Source: an uncultured Phycisphaerales bacterium
GTDB taxonomy: Bacteria > Planctomycetota > Phycisphaerae > Phycisphaerales > UBA1924
Assembly (NCBI GenBank): GCA_937891445.1
Contig: CALAFV010000408.1
Location: 1-8,013 of the forward strand
Direction: 5' to 3'
Length of the DNA: 8,013 nt
Within the stretch, counting starts at the first letter, position 1; every line of letters begins with the position of its first letter. Both the position numbers and the translations under genes were made by a program. Shown piece by piece: positions 6,667 to 8,013 of the stretch. The notes beneath the pieces are model-generated. The model searched no databases. It worked only from the letters and a program-made list of their open reading frames with translations, and was not told the DNA's origin.

Positions 6667-7161
6667 ATGGAGGCGGTGATCGGGGCCGTGCTGCGGTCGT
6701 GGGCGCATCAGCGGGGGTATGCGCAGCGGCTGGTGGCGGATCTGAGCGATGAGGACATGGTGTCTCAGCCGGTGGCCGGCGTCACGATGAACCACCCGGC
6801 GTGGGTGCTGAGCCACCTGACGCTGTATGCGGGGATCGTGGGGGCGATGCTGCGCGGGGAGGAGTTCGAGGATCCGCTGAAGCACCGGCACGGGCGGGAG
6901 TCGCGGCCGGTGAACGATGTGAACGAGTATCCGCGGAAAGAGGCGCTGCTGGCGGAGTACTTCCGGGTGCACGATGATGCGGCCCGGGTGCTCGGGGAGG
7001 TGGGGACGGGGGCGCTGGAGCGCGAGATGACGCTGCCGCGGTGGCGCGAGCGGTGGCCGCGGGTGGGGGACGCGGTGATCCACCTCATGCTGCACCACGA
7101 GGCGGTGCACCTGGGGCAGATCAGCGCGTGGCGGCGGGCGGGGGGGCGGCCGGCGGTGTGA
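6667..7161 (+). CDS. DinB family protein (putative metal-dependent four-helix protein)
   Basis: A 164-aa protein of the DinB/YfiT-like four-helix-bundle superfamily. The metal-binding histidines expected for the family are present: H50 in NHPAWVLSHL (42-51) and H144 and H148 in LHHEAVHLGQ (142-151), with the typical closing stretch ISAWRRAGGRP. Characterised relatives are thiol-dependent S-transferases (for example bacillithiol or mycothiol transferases), but many members are uncharacterised, so the substrate is unknown. GGAGGA at 6655-6660 lies 6 bases before the ATG at 6667 and fixes the start. An in-frame GTG at 6640 falls inside the palindrome and is unlikely. The gene is 121 bp after the MmgE gene on the same strand, with the palindrome between them. 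The second palindromic element follows 32 bp after its stop. Codon use is G-ending like MmgE. Confidence 0.85.
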   Translation: MEAVIGAVLRSWAHQRGYAQRLVADLSDEDMVSQPVAGVTMNHPAWVLSHLTLYAGIVGAMLRGEEFEDPLKHRHGRESRPVNDVNEYPRKEALLAEYFRVHDDAARVLGEVGTGALEREMTLPRWRERWPRVGDAVIHLMLHHEAVHLGQISAWRRAGGRPAV

Positions 7162-7193
7162 TTTCCGGCTCGCCGGTCGGGCAAGGCGGGGGG

Positions 7194-7310
7194 CGCGGAT
7201 GAGCGCAGATAGACACGGATAAGACAGGGATTGGTTGTCTCTGTCCTTGTTGAGTTGTGGCGTGTTTTGAGCCGTCACATCAGATCTGTGTTTATCCGCG
7301 TTGATCTGCG
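7194..7310 (+). repeat. Diverged palindromic element foldable as a three-way junction RNA
   Basis: Arms 7194-7220 and 7284-7310 pair over 27 positions. On the plus-strand RNA 21 are Watson-Crick pairs, 4 are G-U and only 2 are mismatched (G7201 with G7303, A7207 with C7297). Between them, 7223-7230 pairs with 7238-7245 (8 bp, one G-U, 7-base loop) and 7256-7262 pairs with 7273-7279 (7 bp, one G-U, 10-base loop). The motif ATCTGTGTTTATCCGCGTT is, from memory, typical of dispersed repeats in environmental bacteria. It fills the convergent gap between the DinB gene and the hypothetical gene, so it may serve as a 3' end structure. Confidence 0.7.
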
Positions 7311-7314
7311 GCTC

Positions 7315-7812
7315 TCAGGTTTCTGCGACAATCGGCGGCGGGCCGGTGTGGGGTGGGGTGTGGCGCGCGCAGGAGTGGGCGGCGCCGGCGGCGGAGAGGA
7401 GGCGAGTGATGGGGTTGGTGGGGCTGGGGAGGGGGGTGGAAAGAGAGAGGAGGAGGGAGGGCGCGGTGGGGAGTGGTGAAGTTTGGGGAGAGGGAGAGAT
7501 CTGGGGATGTGCTGCGCGGCGCGGTGGAGAGGGGGGAGAGGAGGAGACCTGGGGATGTGCTGCGCAGCGCCCTTCGGGCGTCGGCGTAGAGGGAGGAGAG
7601 GAAGGGAGATTGGGAGGGGGATCATCCCCGGCTTGACAGGCGCACACGTGTTTGGGGAGGCGGAGGATGGCGATGGCGGCGCGGATCTGGGCGGGGGTGG
7701 GGGCCGCGTCGGCGCCGTTGGATTGCATCGCGCGGCGGAGGAGGGCGAGGGCTTCGCGGCGGGCAAGGAGGAGTTCGTCGTGGAAGTGGTCGAGGGAGGT
7801 GGTGGCGGGCAT
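7315..7812 (-). CDS. Hypothetical protein with helical N-terminus and Ser/Pro-rich tail
   Basis: A 165-aa protein I do not recognise. Residues 1-54 look real: two amphipathic helices (about 8-31, DHFHDELLLARREALALLRRAM, in parts; and 39-53, TPAQIRAAIAIL) with consistently C-ending codons. Residues 60-135 are Ser/Pro-rich and include a duplicated AAHPQ segment (84-88 and 100-104). Codon use there loosens, suggesting expanded simple sequence. Residues 136-165 regain ordinary composition. There are cysteines at 57, 59, 83 and 148 and no signal peptide. The ATG at 7812 has GGAGG at 7818-7822, 5 bases upstream, and a plausible promoter. The stop lies 5 bp from the neighbouring palindromic element. 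It could be a short intact gene with a recently expanded tail, or a truncated one whose true end was lost. Purine-rich DNA makes the other strand look open too, which lowers confidence. Confidence 0.5.
   Translation of the reverse strand: MPATTSLDHFHDELLLARREALALLRRAMQSNGADAAPTPAQIRAAIAILRLPKHVCACQAGDDPPPNLPSSPPSTPTPEGRCAAHPQVSSSPPSPPRRAAHPQISPSPQTSPLPTAPSLLLSLSTPLPSPTNPITRLLSAAGAAHSCARHTPPHTGPPPIVAET
7411..7436 (+). other. Potential G-quadruplex
   Basis: Four runs of at least four G occur with loops of 5, 2 and 1 bases (TTGGT, CT, A). This fits the standard four-run quadruplex pattern, with four G per run. It lies on the non-coding strand of the hypothetical gene, in the codons for its late Ser/Pro segment. 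Confidence 0.6.
7496..7570. repeat. Two direct copies of a 27-bp unit, period 48 bp
   Basis: 7496-7522 and 7544-7570 agree at 25 of 27 positions, sharing the core CTGGGGATGTGCTGCGC. The 48-bp period is 16 codons, so the duplication keeps the reading frame of the minus-strand hypothetical gene and produces the repeated AAHPQ peptide. Purine-rich runs separate the copies. Confidence 0.75.
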
Positions 7813-7847
7813 GGGCGCCTCCGGGTCGAGGGGCCGGGGTTGGCGTG

Positions 7848-7876
7848 AACATAGAGGCGCATGGGAGCAGGTGCAA
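7848..7876 (-). promoter_or_regulatory. Probable promoter of the hypothetical gene
   Basis: On the minus strand TTGCAC (7871-7876) is followed after exactly 17 bases by TATGTT (7848-7853). Transcription would start near 7841, giving a leader of about 28 nt that contains the GGAGG at 7818-7822. Both boxes are imperfect, but spacing and position fit. A short palindrome, GCGCA-gat-TGCGC (7896-7908), lies 20 bp upstream and might be a regulator site. Confidence 0.4.
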
Positions 7877-7934
7877 GGGGGATGTTTGGTATATCGCGCA
7901 GATTGCGCACAGGGAGCGCCGATGCGCGGGGCGA

Positions 7935-7963
7935 AGTGGAAAGTGAACAGTGGAAAGTGGAAC
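7935..7963. repeat. AGTGGAA heptamer tandem repeat
   Basis: Four near-identical units follow each other (AGTGGAA, AGTGAAC, AGTGGAA, AGTGGAAC), equal to two copies of a 14-15-bp unit. It is purine-rich, intergenic and too short for a CRISPR. From memory, similar AGTGGAAAGTG strings are scattered in gaps of several environmental bacterial genomes. Confidence 0.6.
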
Positions 7964-8013
7964 TGCGGCGGGCGGGGGCGGGGAGCGGTGGGGGCTACGC
8001 TAGGGGTCCTATG
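7964..8013 (+). other. Right edge, possible upstream region of a next gene
   Basis: The last three bases are ATG on the plus strand. TACGCT at 7996-8001 lies 9 bases before it and could be a -10 box for a very short leader. No ribosome binding site is visible and the sequence ends, so this may be coincidence. Confidence 0.2.

Noticed and set aside
7935..7963. CRISPR-like repeats
   Set aside because: Units are 7 or 14-15 bases, directly adjacent, with no spacers.

Overview
This is a GC-rich bacterial window. It carries mainly housekeeping or accessory single genes rather than one obvious multi-gene system. Gene content (an Mrr-type nuclease, an isocitrate/isopropylmalate-type dehydrogenase, a long DUF11 lipoprotein, MmgE/PrpD, DinB), strong C- or G-ending codon use, and dispersed palindromic repeats suggest an environmental planctomycete, perhaps of the Phycisphaerae. 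That placement is inference from overall character, not from a marker gene.

Layout. Positions 1-113 hold only stem-loops. 114-1190 (-) encodes a two-part protein with an N-terminal PUA/EVE-like region and a C-terminal Mrr PD-(D/E)XK nuclease. It is divergent, across 99 bp, from a 386-aa dehydrogenase at 1290-2450 (+) with an almost complete set of isocitrate dehydrogenase residues. A near-perfect bidirectional terminator (2499-2528) separates that gene from a convergent 746-aa DUF11 lipoprotein (2555-4795, -) that has a large disordered insert. A 310-bp GC-rich divergent gap leads to an MmgE/PrpD-family protein (5106-6545, +), followed on the same strand by a DinB-family protein (6667-7161, +). 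The right end holds a probable small hypothetical gene (7315-7812, -) with a Ser/Pro-rich low-complexity tail, and its promoter.

The least ordinary part is 6546-8013. It contains a perfect 28-bp inverted repeat built from CACAGAG units, and a second, diverged 27-bp palindrome enclosing two hairpins. It also has a polypurine/G-quadruplex tract with an in-frame 48-bp-period duplication, and a short AGTGGAA tandem repeat. The second palindrome can be drawn as a three-way junction whose base changes mostly remain G-U pairs on one strand only, which hints at selection or function at the RNA level.

Functional links between the genes are weak. The dehydrogenase and the MmgE/PrpD protein both belong to families acting on tricarboxylic acids, but they are separated by an opposite-strand gene. 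The nuclease is an orphan with no methyltransferase or partner in view.
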